A stretch of 64,000 nucleotides of DNA from NCBI RefSeq assembly GCF_902806685.2, contig NC_048548.1, positions 13,852,557 to 13,916,556 on the forward strand, read 5' to 3'. A model generated the notes under the pieces. That model searched no databases. It saw only the letters and a program-made list of their open reading frames with translations, and was not told the origin of the DNA. The stretch comes from Maniola hyperantus. Taxonomy: Eukaryota > Arthropoda > Insecta > Lepidoptera > Nymphalidae. Shown here in pieces: positions 9,725-21,399 of the stretch. Position 1 is the first letter of the stretch. The number at the start of each line of letters is the position of its first letter. Made by a program: the position numbers and the translations under genes.

Positions 9725-10351
9725 TAAGCACATTTTCACTATCGAAATTTTAAATGAAAATTTCGTTATATAAAAAAATACAAAAGATTAAAAATGATAT
9801 AAAATAAGTAAAAAAGTATGTGCATATTTTTTAAATATATATTTTTCTTATTTTTACGTTGCATTATTAGTTTTTGGGATAATTACCTATTAAGTGAGGT
9901 GAATGTATGCAAGAATACGCTACGCTGACCAAACACTGGTTTTAAGTAATTAAATACGAGTAATAAATTCTTACTTCTACTTTTGTTTCTGAAAAACTAT
10001 CGATATATTTTAAAATATCGATACGGTAGCATCGCAAATCAATTTGACTGTCTTACACTCGTAATGTCTTTGTATGTTGATGTATATAACTTATTAGTGT
10101 GCGTAAAATGTAGTAGTGTTGAAGATTTAGATATGTGTGTGTTAATAATGACACAAAACTTTGTTAAGTGAGTGTGTCAAGTTGTCTATGTAGTGTTTCC
10201 TCGTCCCGCACCAAAAGTGACAGAAATTTTTATTCGTAATATTAGGCGCGTTACAAGTCCATAGGTTAGATCGTCCAAGGAGATAAGTCAAAGTGAGCTT
10301 AGCTTCGCATAGATCTCAATCTAGTCTGAGTAAAGTCAAATTAACTATAGT

Positions 10352-10462
10352 ACCTACCTACGTGACAGGTCGAGATGGCAACCGCGGTATGAGGCAAGGG
10401 GACGTCATCACGTCACCTGCGCTATCACCCCGATTGCCATCTTGACTTGTCGCGTAGGTATC
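10352..10462. mobile_element. GC-rich foldback family H copy
   Basis: The ends TACGTGACAGGTCGAGATGG and CCATCTTGACTTGTCGCGTA are inverted, around a GC-rich centre with CACCCCGATTGCCATC. Confidence 0.65.
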
Positions 10463-10609
10463 TGCTACCAATACTTACTCTGTAGATTTCAGCCCTAGAT
10501 AAGTATAGGATTGGTCTCCACCACAAACACCAATCTTTAATAGACAATCTAACTAGATAGCTTACTGCATTTTTCCAATAGAAAAGTTCTTATACCTAAT
10601 TTTAATATT

Positions 10610-10800
10610 ATTTAGGACCCGGCGAACTTCGTACCGCCTAACAGTCGATTCTTTATTTTTTTTTATATATAGTAGGTACTTTAAATTTTTCCCTCCGTAA
10701 GAACCATCCTCGTACTTCAAGGAATATATTAAGTATATTATAAAAAAGAATTAGCGAAATCGGTTCAGCTGTTCTCGGGAAAGACAATCATTAAAACGTG
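10610..10800 (+). repeat. Short interspersed repeat (GACCCGGCGAACTTCGTACC type)
   Basis: It contains GACCCGGCGAACTTCGTACC near its start and GCGAAATCGGTTCAGCTGTT near its end, the phrase shared by several lepidopteran non-autonomous repeats. It is probably related to families C and M, but I see no full-length copy here. Confidence 0.5.
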
Positions 10801-11280
10801 TTTAAAATTAACACCGCGTCAAAAGGCTTCCTTGATTAACGAAATTTGCATACGGATCGAATAAAAAAAAAACAAAAAAAAAAAAGTTTTCTCACGAAAC
10901 AGACTCCCACAATGAGATGTAATATCGGAGCGGCAGTCGCGCGAGGAGGCAAAAAGATGATTACGAAACTAAAGAAGCACGTGCTGGTACGTCTGTCCCG
11001 CTCTTGCCTATCGCTCCGTTTCCGTTATTTCTACGTAATCCCGCAGAGTAGTTTTATACAGAGACGATTCCGATTAGGTGACTTATTCGTTTTTAACGCT
11101 GTTCGTCCATCCGTCCGGGCTGTATCTCGTTAACCGTAATAGGTAGAGTTGAAATTTTTTCAGAATGTGTATATTTACTGACGCTATAATAAAAAATAAT
11201 AATTTAATGGCCACCAATTAGAGGTGATTTGGTTGACGCTAAAATATAAATACTAGTAGTTTCTGTACAAGAACTAATGA

Positions 11281-11450
11281 CATGGGCTTCATTCGTCGTT
11301 GATGAGCAGCAGACCTTGGTCAACATAGTAAAATGTTGCAAAATAAGCCGGCTCACTATAGAGCACGAGGCTCCTCTCAGTATGAGAAAAGTTTGGCCAT
11401 AGTCTACCACGCTGGCCAAGCGCAGATTGGCAAAACTATACATATATACA
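11281..11450 (-). mobile_element. SINE family S1 fragment
   Basis: On the minus strand it carries the S1 body signature (GCCAATCTGCGCTTGGCCAG, TATGGCCAAAC and GGAGCCTCGTGCT). The head is missing and the copy is diverged. Confidence 0.6.
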
Positions 11451-11504
11451 TAATAATATTATGTAGGTAGGTAATACTTTGATTCATCGTCGTCATCAAC
11501 CGAT

Positions 11505-12115
11505 AAACATCCACAGCTAGACATAATTAGTCTCTTGTAGAGCCTTCCACACAACATAATCTTGCGCCGCCTGAATCCAGCAGCTCCCTAGGAATGCAAC
11601 TCGTTTAATATGTTTGTCCACTTGAGTGGCGAGGTCTGCCCACGCTGTGCTTTCAGGTGCGAGATCGCTAATAAGTTTAAGTGATTTTGTAAAGAGGTGA
11701 TAAATGAAAAAAAGAATACCCGGCTGAGTTTGTGGTGGGCTCTTTTCAGACCTGGGAGCGTTTGGAACCCTCATAACTTTAGTTTTAAGTTTGCGTAATA
11801 ATTATCACCACTATATCTTACAAATCCTACAAGCGACAATCAAAAAGTGTAATTTATTACCTGTTTTGAATAAATAATTTGAATTTAAATATTCTAGCAC
11901 CTTGGGGCTTGGGAGTTAAGACCCCAACGTCTATCGGTTCTTCGATCTATGTGTCCTGCCAATAATTCCACTTCAACTTCGCAACCAGTTGAGCTACGTC
12001 CGCGTCGGTCAGTTTGATTCTTCTACGTATCTCCTTATTTCTGATTTGATCACGAAGAGAAACTCCAAGTATAGCTCTCTCCATCGCAGTGATTCCCAAA
12101 GTCACTTTTATACAT
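11505..12115 (-). mobile_element. RTE-like LINE remnant split by a later insertion
   Basis: 11505-11680 and 11886-12115 together match the contiguous LINE fragment at 27965-28312. The first part encodes the W-I-Q-A-A-Q-D-x-V-W-K tail. The second carries ACCCCAACGTCTATCGGTTC and CTCCTTATTTCTGATTTGAT. The interruption is a jockey-type LINE tail of opposite orientation. Confidence 0.7.
11675..11885 (+). mobile_element. Jockey-type LINE 3' tail nested in the RTE-like remnant
   Basis: It matches the 3' untranslated end of the element at 41148-41930: TTTGTAAAG.GGTGATAA, GAATACCCGGCTGAGTTTG, ACCTGGG.GCGTTTGGAACC and the terminal TTTTGAATAAAT. It is 5'-truncated, as usual for LINE insertions. Confidence 0.75.
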
Positions 12116-12192
12116 ACCTACCATTGAATCAGTATAAAAAACATATTATGTACTTTTTTATATAACGAAAATAAATTATAAACTTATGTTGG

Positions 12193-12467
12193 ACTAGCTT
12201 ATGCTCGCGACTTCGTCCGCGTGGACTACACAAATTTCAACCCCGATTTTTGAAAATTCAACCCAGAGGTTGAATTTTCAAAAATCCTTTCTTAGCGGAT
12301 GCCTACGTCATAATAGCTATCTGCATGCCAAACTTCAGCCCGATCCGTCCCGTAGTTTGAGCTGTACGTTGATAGATCAGTCAGTCAGTCAGTCAGTCAG
12401 TCAGTCAGTCAGCCAGTCAGTCAGTCAGTCAGTCAGTCACCTTTTCCTTTTATATATTTAGATTAGA
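12193..12467 (+). mobile_element. Repeat family B copy with long AGTC microsatellite
   Basis: Full-length: CTAGCTTATGCTCGCGACTT, a CAACCCAGAGGTTGAATTTT hairpin-like centre, CATAATAGCTATCTGCATGC and CAGTCAGTCAGTC repeated about fourteen times (one AGCC variant near 12411). It ends CCTTTTCCTTTTATATATTT. The Ser/Val/Gln-rich ORF here is the microsatellite. Confidence 0.8.
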
Positions 12468-13443
12468 TAAAGATAATATTATTCACCGAGCTCTCTGTTT
12501 ATTAGTACACTATGCAGCGTATCAGTTGACCTTCACCGCAAGCTGGTACCGTTCCATCAACAGCATTCCAAGCATAAGTCTATCTCGCTCGCACTCGGCA
12601 CTAAACGCTCACGACGATTCGTAGTACTCCTAGTAACCGCTGATAGCCTAGTACCACGCGCGCTGAAGAAAAGGGTTTATCCGACGCTGATGGCACTCCG
12701 TGCCCCCTAGATTTTCCGACCAAACAAAACTAACCTAGTTTTCCACATAAATTAGTTGTTAAATCGACCAATAAAAAATACTGAAAAATTATCTAAAGAA
12801 ATCGATAAAATTAAAATGTTGCATTTAGTTGTTTTTCGTTCGTTTGAAGTTCGTTTTATTTTATTTACTTGTATCTACAATACGGGCGGATCGTTTGACT
12901 TTTATTATTTTCACGCGGAGTATTCTATTCTAGGTCAGATAAATAGCGTCCCTATCCTAGAATAGACTACGTCGCGTCGCGTTGCGAGTGCGGCTCGCGT
13001 GGTCAGTGTAGCGACTGTGGTAGCGAAGAGCGAAGCGTAGCGTAAATAGAATGACGGTGGTATCACCGTATCAGACATCAGTTAGCCCGCAGCCGCTTGC
13101 GATCCAGTATCCAAGTAGCACACGAGTAGACCAGTAGGTATAGTCTGAAACAATACCGGCCTATGCGACCATGTTTATCTAATAGCGAAATTATTTTAAT
13201 GAGTAGGTAGTTTGAGTAGGATGTTTATGGTGTCATAAACATGGGAATCATACTACATTAATTATTTCGATAAAACTCAAGGGTTTTTGAATTGCACAAT
13301 ATTGCTAATCCAAATTCAACTCTTGTTTCACTATAATTCGTTTAATGTTGATATTTTTATTTCCAGGGTTAGAGCTAGCGCGCACCACGGTATATTTCCG
13401 TACGTTTTTTTACCACAAAATCTGTGAACTATAGCTACACAAA

Positions 13444-13605
13444 AGCGCGCGCACTGCGGAGTTAATTCCGCAACTGATTTTAATGGATTTCCGGATTTTG
13501 AAACGCGCCGGCAAGTCGCCGCACCGCAGTGCGCGCGCTCTTATTTTTAACCGACTTCAAAAAAAGGAGGAGGTTCTCAATTCGTCGGAATCTTTTTTTT
13601 AAAAT
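13444..13605. repeat. GC-rich inverted repeat plus AACCGACTTC motif (family G)
   Basis: AGCGCGCGCACTGCGG at 13444-13459 is perfectly inverted at 13524-13539. Next to it, 13548-13605 holds the family G motif (AACCGACTTC followed by AGGAGGAGGTTCTCAATTCG), also found at 29068, 53011 and 56573. Confidence 0.6.
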
Positions 13606-14280
13606 GTTTATTTATAAAAAGCGAGAGGAGTGCGAAAAAAATACTAAGACAACAGAGAAAGAGAGGTGTGGTCGTTTGCGGATGTCGCACGATAGTTTGA
13701 ACAGCCATGCATTATTTTGTTTAATAAATAAAAAAGTTCTTGGAACTAAATTGCAGGGGTGTATAATGTTTTCTTCACAATGAATTATGAGAGAAATTGA
13801 GCCTATTTAATTTAGATTTTTAAAAGATTTAGTCATAACAGGAACATAACACATAAATACTGAACTAAAGACAACATATCGCGAGCCGTGGCAACTAAAC
13901 AAAAATAAATTCTCTTTTCAAATGGTTGTCGACATGTAGGTAGGTAGGTAGGTACAGCAATGGTATAGTAAATTCTTCACGCAAACATTCGTGGGGTGAG
14001 CGAAGCCGCTATTTGCCTTCAACCATCAGTATCCCAACCAAAAATCACACTTATCACAACGCTTTAAGATAGGAATTAAGATGACAGGTGTACCCCTACT
14101 CATTTTCTAAATTTCAGATGTGCATTTACAAAATTGAAAACTTTACAGCGCACATTTTATAAAGCAAATTGTTCGAAAACCGAAAGCGAATTAATACCTA
14201 CGTGATAGATCTGTAGTTTTCATAAAAAAATTTGGTCCAAGGCCTACAGATTACAGATGAATGAGATTCTTATTTTCACC

Positions 14281-15290
14281 AAAAACAAACCAGCCAATTG
14301 CGAGGCAGACTCGCGCACCGAGGTTCCGTACTCGGGTATTTTTTCGACATTTTGCACGATAAATCAAAAACTATTATGCATAAAAATCGGTTTTAGAATA
14401 TACCTACAGGTAAAGCCCTTTTATATGATATAGCTGATCCCCGCGGCTTCGCCCGCGTAGATTTAGGTTTTTAAAGATCCCGTATAGCCTATGTCACTCA
14501 GGAATAATGTAGCTTTCTACTGGTGAAAGAATTTTTAAAATCGGTTCAGTAGTTCTAAAGATTACCCCCTACAAACAAACTTAACGACATTACCTCTTTA
14601 TATAATATGAGTAAAATAAACGCGTTTAAATGTAGTCCAAAAAAAATTCAAGATTTTTAAATAAAAAAATGGTTGCTGTGCCTCACTCGACATAGATGGG
14701 TATAGTGTGTCGCGGACTTTTTTGTAGATATTTATAAGATCTACAATTAATTAGAACATTTTATGGTTATAGTTTAGGCAGCGTACGCAAAATAAGTAAC
14801 TTTTCTGGTTGATTTTTTACACCTTGTGTCCGAAAAACCCAAATATCTTACGGAACCCTATTTTTTTCCAAAATAAAATATAGCCTATGTTACTCGTGGA
14901 TAATGTAGCTTTCGAATGGTGAAAGAATTTTTAAAATCGGTCCAGTAGTTTTTGAGCCTATTCAGTACAAACAAACAAACAAACAAACAAAGATTTCCTC
15001 TTTATAATATTATAGTGTAGATAATACCTAGTTGATATAATACCTAGTTATCTTACTTTGAAAATTGAAAATAATAACATTAAATTTTTTTGTGATGTAA
15101 CCACAAATTCACGGTTGTCGGATTTATTCCTTTACTTGTGCTATAAGACCTACCTACCTGACAAATTTCATGATTCCTATAGGTTTTCTTGACAGACACG
15201 ACAGACGGACAGACAGGCAGACATACAGACAATCCAGTGATCCTATAAGGATTCTTTTTTCCTTTTTAGGTATACGGAACCCTAAAAAAT
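14281..15290 (-). mobile_element. MITE-like family A copy split by a nested repeat
   Basis: The left part (14281-14430) has CCAGCCAATTGCGAGGCAGA to CCCTTTTATATGATA. The right part (about 15035-15290) resumes at TAGTTATCTTACTTTGAAAA and finishes with GACA repeats and GGTATACGGAACCC. The inserted piece is 14431-15021. Confidence 0.75.
14431..15021 (+). mobile_element. Repeat family N copy (TAGCTGATCCCCGCGGCTTC type)
   Basis: Almost identical to 16174-16945 over its shared parts. It lacks a block of about 125 bp present in that copy between the TTATATAATA and ATGAGTAAAATAAACGCG segments. It has two internal copies of GGTGAAAGAATTTTTAAAAT, an AAAC microsatellite and an end near TTTATAATATTATAGTGTAG. 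No coding potential is seen. Confidence 0.75.
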
Positions 15291-15616
15291 TCTATCAAAT
15301 ATTAACAGAAATGCAGGAACTAGTTATTTTAATTGGAAACTAATTAAGGACTATTAAGAATAATGCTTGCTCCGTCTACTCAAGACTTTTTAACTATGTA
15401 CATATTTATCGTACCCGTACCTACATCTCTGTCTGTCTGTTTTCTCCATGAAGTAAATAGAAACATCAAGGCATGCACGAGGGGCGTCCCTCGCCAGGCC
15501 GAGGGTCGCCGTTGAGGGAGAATTTTGTCTTGTAGCTCTTGCTTGTGATTAGTTTAGGGCTGACAGTCTTACAAATAATTTTTAAGAAATCTACACAACA
15601 CTAGTTGCACGGTGAT

Positions 15617-15845
15617 AATCTAAATATATAAAAGGAAAAGACTGACTGACCGACTGATCTATCAACGCACAGCTCAAACTACTGGAAGGATCGGGCTGTT
15701 TGGCATGCAGATAGGATTATGATGTAAGAAATCATCCGCATCCGCTAAGAAAGGATTTTTGAAAATTCAACCTCTAAGGGGGTGAAATAGGGGTTTGAAA
15801 CTTGTGTAGTCCACGCGTACGAAGTCGCGAGCATAAGCTAGTTTT
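15617..15845 (-). mobile_element. Repeat family B copy
   Basis: It runs from AATCTAAATATATAAAAGG through GACTGACTGACCGACTGATC to GCGAGCATAAGCTAG, with the CAACCTCTAAGGGGGTGAAA centre. Confidence 0.8.
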
Positions 15846-16173
15846 GTTATAAAAATCTTTACTAAATGAAACGAAAGTAGGTACCTAACTGAAATGTAAG
15901 TAACATCACAAAGCTTTTCATCCTCACGAAGGAACTGTTTGGAATAACTTACTCTCAGACTAATGGGGTTGCATTGTTAGTACTAGTTCTTAGTAGATGT
16001 TTCATCTTTCAAGGTATGTCTAGGCGACTTACACGGGACAGTTGTCTTATGTAGGCATTAACTACAGGCTACATAAGACAAATTGGCAGCTACTATCCGA
16101 TAGTTAATGTTTAGCTCATGCCGGAGTGCGAGAACATCGAACCGTGCTAATATTTATATTATATTTTACACTA

Positions 16174-16945
16174 GCTGATCCCCGCGGCTTCGCCCGCGTA
16201 GATTTAGGTTTTTAAAGATCCCGTATAGCCTATGTCACTCAGGAATAATGTAGCTTTCTACTGGTGAAAGAATTTTTAAAATCGGTTCAGTAGTTCTAAA
16301 GATTACCCCCTACAAACAAACTTAACGACATTACCTCTTTATATAATACAACGGGCCGTGCAGCAGAAATCGTAATATTTTAATTTCGCCATAACTTCAA
16401 ACCAAACGTCCAATTTTAATCATTCAAAGACCAAATATTATCTCCATAAACTGTTCTTAGTGATGAAATCATTTATTTTGATAAGGATTAATAGCATGAG
16501 TAAAATAAACGCGTTTAAATGTAGTCCAAAAAAAATTCAAGATTTTTAAATAAATAAATGGTTGCTGTGCCTCACTCGACATAGATGGGTATAGTGTGTC
16601 GCGGACTTTTTTGTAGATATTTATAAGATCTACAATTAATTAGAACATTTTATGGTTCTATCTTTTATAGTTTAGGCAGCGTACGCAAAATAAGTAACTT
16701 TTCTGGTTGATTTTTTACACCTTGTGTCCGAAAAACCCAAATATCTTACGGAACCCTATTTTTTTCCAAAATAAAATATAGCCTATGTTACTCGTGGATA
16801 ATGTAGCTTTCGAATGGTGAAAGAATTTTTAAAATCGGTCCAGTAGTTTTTGAGCCTATTCAGTACAAACAAACAAACAAACAAACAAACAAACAAACAA
16901 ACAAACAAACAAACAAACAAAGTTTTCCTCTTTATAATATTAGTG
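16174..16945 (+). mobile_element. Repeat family N copy, longer form
   Basis: Longer twin of 14431-15021. It starts TAGCTGATCCCCGCGGCTTC and carries an extra block (about 16370-16495) beginning CAACGGGCCGTGCAGCAGAA. It ends with an (AAAC)n array of about fourteen units and TTTATAATATTAGTGTAG. Confidence 0.75.
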
Positions 16946-17107
16946 TAGATTTATAAAGTATCTTTATATTGTCACGAAAGTCAAGTCAGTAATTATTTCG
17001 CCCTTTTACCGCAATTACGGTAATTTTTCGATAAATAACACTAAATTGTTTGAGAGATTACTTCGTCAGCTCGAAACATTACGCTAGTCATATTTAAGTA
17101 GGTACTT

Positions 17108-17395
17108 GGCACCGATTCCTTTGTCTTACTCTAAACTAAATTTAGAGTATCTGCATCCTTTTCTTTTTAAAAATGCTAAAAAAGGAACGGAACATGACTT
17201 TCACATTTAAAGACTCTAAATTTTAGTGCACAATACAAATTTAAGCAGTAGGTTCGCGACTGCGTGCTAAAATCACGGGTTTTACCATCTAAAAATTAAA
17301 TTTAGAAATGTCAGACTGCTTCTGTCCTTTTCATATTACAATAGTAAGAAGAGGGTGCGAATACTCTAAAATTAGGTTGTGCTTAGAATCGGTGC
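17108..17395. mobile_element. Foldback MITE with GGCACCGATTC ends
   Basis: The left end GGCACCGATTC.TTTGT and the right end AGAATCGGTGCC are inverted. Internal AGACTCTAAA / TTTAGAGT motifs add to the fold. The ends recall the element at 62808-62985. Confidence 0.6.
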
Positions 17396-17399
17396 CAAT

Positions 17400-18705
17400 T
17401 GCTTCACTCTCCAACTTTAAATAACCGGTCCACTTGGACCCTCGAGGTGCATTTAGACGCAGGCAAAAGCTAGAAATATCATAAAACATAGAGGAGACAA
17501 TTAGCGTCAGCCCTGGGCGGGAAGTACGCTAAATGTTTGTGACGGGCGGGCGGGCCTGAATTGGCGCGACGTGATTAGAAATACTGTAGGTACGCTGCTT
17601 CGCCGGGCCCTCCGCCCACGCTTGCGGCTGTGTATCATAGGCTACACTTAGTTATGTTACGTATAGTGCGAATTATACGTCAATCCTAGCACAGACTACG
17701 GTCTATTTGGGCTGCAAACTGCCAACACCAGTCTCGGCTTTTTATCTAGTGCTTTGGTCTAAAAGTGTGGTGTAAATTGTTCACTTTTCGTTTTGTCTAA
17801 ATAAAAATAAATATGGTGCTTATTTCGCTCAACGGTTGAGCCTTGCCGTTCAGCGAGGTAATAGCGCCAGTGTTTTGGGCACAATGCCCATAAATGACCA
17901 TTTGGACGGCGTATATTTTTTGTAAATATAAATTTTTTAGTAATATTGAATTAAAATAAAAAGGCATTATTTTTAAAATAAAAATAAATATAAATATAAA
18001 TAAATATAAATCCATGATAGTCATATAGTAATTCATTGTAACCAAGATCAACTCAAATATTCACTAATTGTATAGTAGCTTTTGCTTATAAGATATTCTT
18101 TTAATTTATTTCCGCGATTGAAGTACAATCAACAAACATATTATACTACACTTCTCATTCATAATAATATGGGTAGTGATGTATGTATAGTTGGCAAAAC
18201 GAATAGGTAGTTATCTGCGAAATAAAGTCACTTCATTTATAACTTTTAATAACGCAAACGGTTGCCATAATTCTCTTTGTGAGTGTTACATCACATGTTG
18301 TCACGACATCACACAATGGTCTACGGTCTACGTTGGTGTATGTGTAGTTTCACACATTCCCGGGTGTTCTGTAGCGGAAGATTAAAAAATAGAGGCGAGC
18401 ACTGTAAACTACCCCGGTCCCCGACATGACACGACCGGGTCAAAATGTATTAATCTATGTTACTATTTTTTAGGAAAACATTAACATTTTGGATTAGAAA
18501 TAGATATTAGTAAAAAAAGGCTAGAACCTACGACCTTTCGGATTTCAGTTCACTGCCTTAATAGATAAAAAATAAACTGACTGAAAAACATATGAAAGTA
18601 CATAGTAGTCGTAGGTACTCTCTAGATAACAAATCCAGAAATAAAAAAAATAGTTTTAAGAAACTCCAGTGGGACAGCGAATCGTTCCTAAAATCTTATT
18701 TATTT
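17400..18705. other. Unannotated intergenic or intronic sequence
   Basis: A GC-rich patch lies at 17500-17640 (GGGCGGGCGGGCC, CGCCGGGCCCTCCGCCCACG). AT-rich sequence with AAATATAAAT runs follows at 17930-18015. ORFs of 60-84 codons are low-complexity or chance. I see no exon. Confidence 0.4.
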
Positions 18706-18710
18706 ACTAG

Positions 18711-19343
18711 ATGATGCCCCCGACTTCGTCCGCGTGGATTTAGGTTTTTAGGGTTCCGTACCTCAAAAGGAAAAACGGAACCCTTATAGGATCACTTTGT
18801 TGTCTGTCTGTCTGTCTGTCAAGAAACCTACAGGGTACTTCCCGTTGATCTAGAATCATGAAATTTGGCAGGTAGGTAGATCTTATAGCTGACATTTGGG
18901 GAAAAATCTGAAAACCGTGAATTTAGGGTCAGATCACACAAAAAAAATTAAATTGTGGTCATGAACTAATAATTAGTATTTTCAACTTTCGAAGTGAGTG
19001 ACTATATCAAGTGGGGTATCATATGAAAGGTCTTCACCTGTACATTCTACAACAGATTTTTATTTATTTTTATGCATCATAGTTTTTTAATTATCGTGCA
19101 AAATGTCGAAAAAATACGACTGTAGTACGGAACCCTCATTGCGCGAGGCTGACTCGCACTTGGCCAGTTTTTTTAAATCCCGTGGGAACTCTTTAATTTT
19201 CCGGGATAAATAGCCTATGTCCTTCCCCGGGATGTAAGCTAACTATGTACCAAATTTCATCAAAATCGGTAAAACTGTTGGGCCGTGAAAAGCTAGCAGA
19301 CAGACACACTTTCGCATTTATAATATTAGTAGGAATTTAAACA
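18711..19343 (+). mobile_element. Repeat family C copy split by a family A copy
   Basis: The left part, 18709-18750, reads AGATGATGCCCCCGACTTCG to TTTAGGTTTTTA. The right part, about 19172-19343, resumes AAATCCCGTGGGAACTCTTT and ends TTCGCATTTATAATATTAGT. The C element is continuous once 18751-19171 is removed. Confidence 0.8.
18751..19171 (+). mobile_element. MITE-like family A copy, full length
   Basis: It starts GGGTTCCGTACCTCAAAAGG, carries the (GTCT)n array at 18798-18820 and ends with CTGACTCGCACTTGGCCAG and a T run. Confidence 0.85.
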
Positions 19344-19879
19344 ACTTTATTGTTAACAAAATTACAAAGAATAAGTATACAGGATACACTTAAAAATAAT
19401 TGTTAATGTTTTTAAACTGCCAAGTTTAGTCTCATTCAGTTGTTTTTGTGTGCACATACAAGCAATTTGGCAAACAAACTATTACAATGTCATAATAGTA
19501 CCAGATATGTTAATCAAAACAAAACAAAAGCCTCTGACATCATCTCCGCTGTTTGGGCTCATTCAACAGATGACGCCGACCTTTTATCTTTGTAGTTTGT
19601 CTGTTCGCCAGACGCGACATTGCACGCTTGTGTTAATTTATGCGAATGCTTGCTTGCGAGTTTCAATGCACATTTCTAGGAATTCAAATTTGTAAATTAT
19701 TTATGTAAATATTTACTAAACCATGTTTATTTGGCCACAAAAATGGGCAAATCTTGAAAAGACATAAGTGAATGCTACCAAAACTCAAAATGCTACCAAA
19801 CTTGGTTGTTATACATAACATAAAAATATAGTTCTACACAGATATAACTATGTAGATACATATATTAGTTTAACATCAC

Positions 19880-20077
19880 AATTCATCCATACTAATATGG
19901 TTAGTGCGAAAGTGTCTATCTGTCTGTCTGCTAACCTTTCACGGCCCATTCGTTAAACCGATTTTAAAGAAATTTGGTACAGAGATAGCTTGCGGGGAAA
20001 ATCAAAAAGATCCCGGAGAATCAAAGGATTTTTTAAAACTCAATCCACGCGGACGGAGTCGCGGGCATCATCTAGTA
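19880..20077 (-). mobile_element. Repeat family C copy
   Basis: It has CATACTAATATGGTTAGTGC, GTCTGTCTGCTAACCTTTCA, TTTGGTACAGAGATAGCTTG and GGAGTCGCGGGCATCATCTA. Confidence 0.8.
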
Positions 20078-20079
20078 CG

Positions 20080-21220
20080 ATCTCCTAAACGTAGTCCTTG
20101 TAGACTTACCTACCTATTCAAACCTAAAAGGGAATATGAAAGGATAAGATATCATCGTTAGATAACATTACTTATCCTTAACTTCATATAATTTAAGTTT
20201 CTGATTAACGTAACGGGTAACTACTTACTACGTAATTAGCTATATACTTCTAAGATCTATTTATTTATCAGACGCAATTAATTACTAATCAATATTAATC
20301 TGAAAGTAGGTTTAACTCTCAAACAGGAGTTTAAATATTGCATCTCATTTTAGTGACAACTGAGTTTTTTTTTTTTAATCTTTTTTAATATTACAATAAA
20401 ACTTAAAGCTAGCCTTATCTAATTACTATATAAATCATGACCGCGTGGAATGGTGCCAAGAATACTGGCTGCATTTCCGCGCTGGACAGCCAGGCTGATC
20501 CGTTGCGCAAAAAATGAGCCAGCCCTTCTGTCACCAGATGAGGCTATTAATCGCGGTGAAATGTCTCGAACTGACAGTTGCGAATAAATCATTTTCAAAC
20601 AAATAATTAAATATGTATAGTTTTTTCCTTTACCATTAAGCCTGAAATAATAACAACGTAGGTAGATACATAGTAGTTCCAATAATAATAATTTTATAAT
20701 TTCAAAATACACTGACTCTTATTTCAGTGGCAATGTTATCAAATAAATCAAAAATAATTTATTTTTCTGTCATGAGCCCCCAAATGTTTTCGACCACTTG
20801 CTGTGGCGTTATTATCTACTGGACTCACTTTTGTTTGGCTTTGACTGTCGCTTTCCGTGCGATATTGACCACTACAGCTTTGAATATAACTATCACTTTT
20901 GTATAGAAACTAAGATGGTCATGCGCCATGTTTTAATTAAGAAACCCAAATGCTTCTCTAACTCATATCACCCTGGTACTTGAAAGTCAACTTTATTTTC
21001 GCTTAGGTAGAGATTGCTTTGACAATAAAGTGAATGGAGAGGATTGAGGAGGAAAGATAGGGAGGGAGAGAATACTATATTAATAATTACGTGTTTATTG
21101 CAGCGTTCAAATGAAAGAAGAGGGTTGCTAAGGGCTTGGTGTGCGGACCATGATAGATTATCGATTTTATAACGTTTGGTAACTCTTATAAGGACGAAGG
21201 TTTCTTTCTTCATTTAGCTA
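20080..21220. other. AT-rich stretch without supported feature
   Basis: No coding signal with splice sites and no clear repeat boundaries. Short ORFs at 20419-20712, 20798-20983 and 20968-21213 lack any recognisable domain. Confidence 0.4.
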
Positions 21221-21224
21221 TTGT

Positions 21225-21395
21225 TTAGGTAAGTTAACCGGAAGACGCAATGTTGGAAGACCCCGCACTAGCTGGACGGACGACATCAGACCAGTCGCAG
21301 GGAGCCGCTGGATTCAGGCGGCGCAAGACTGTGGCGTGTGGAAGTCCCTACAAGAGACCTATGTCTAGCAGTGGACGTCTATCGGTTGATAATGA
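21225..21395 (+). mobile_element. RTE-like LINE 3' end fragment
   Basis: On the plus strand it encodes TSWTDDIRPVAGSRWIQAAQ, then DCGVWKSLQETYV with a stop at the element's usual terminus. A degenerate ATGATTA tail follows. It is the coding-strand counterpart of the fragments at 435 and 40773. Confidence 0.75.
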
Positions 21396-21399
21396 TTAA

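Larger units (their letters stand above)
7980..10287. mobile_element. P-superfamily-like DNA transposon, internally deleted, with 8-bp target duplication
   Basis: The element spans 7988-10279 (2,292 bp). It starts CTTGGACGATCTAACCTA and ends with the same 18 bp inverted, and it is flanked by a perfect direct GAGATAAG (7980-7987 and 10280-10287). An 8-bp duplication fits the P and hAT superfamilies. The THAP-like exon at 8152-8231 favours P, whose transposases begin with a THAP domain. No further transposase exons are visible. The interior holds a 411-bp foldback, a fragment of a jockey-type reverse transcriptase and a 34-bp relative of the element itself. It is therefore a defective copy; the superfamily call is an inference. 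Confidence 0.75.

Noticed and set aside
10846..11133. 95-codon ORF with a Lys-rich start
   Set aside because: The start is an A-run artefact. There is no domain, no matching splice sites, and a stop soon after ordinary repeat-like sequence.
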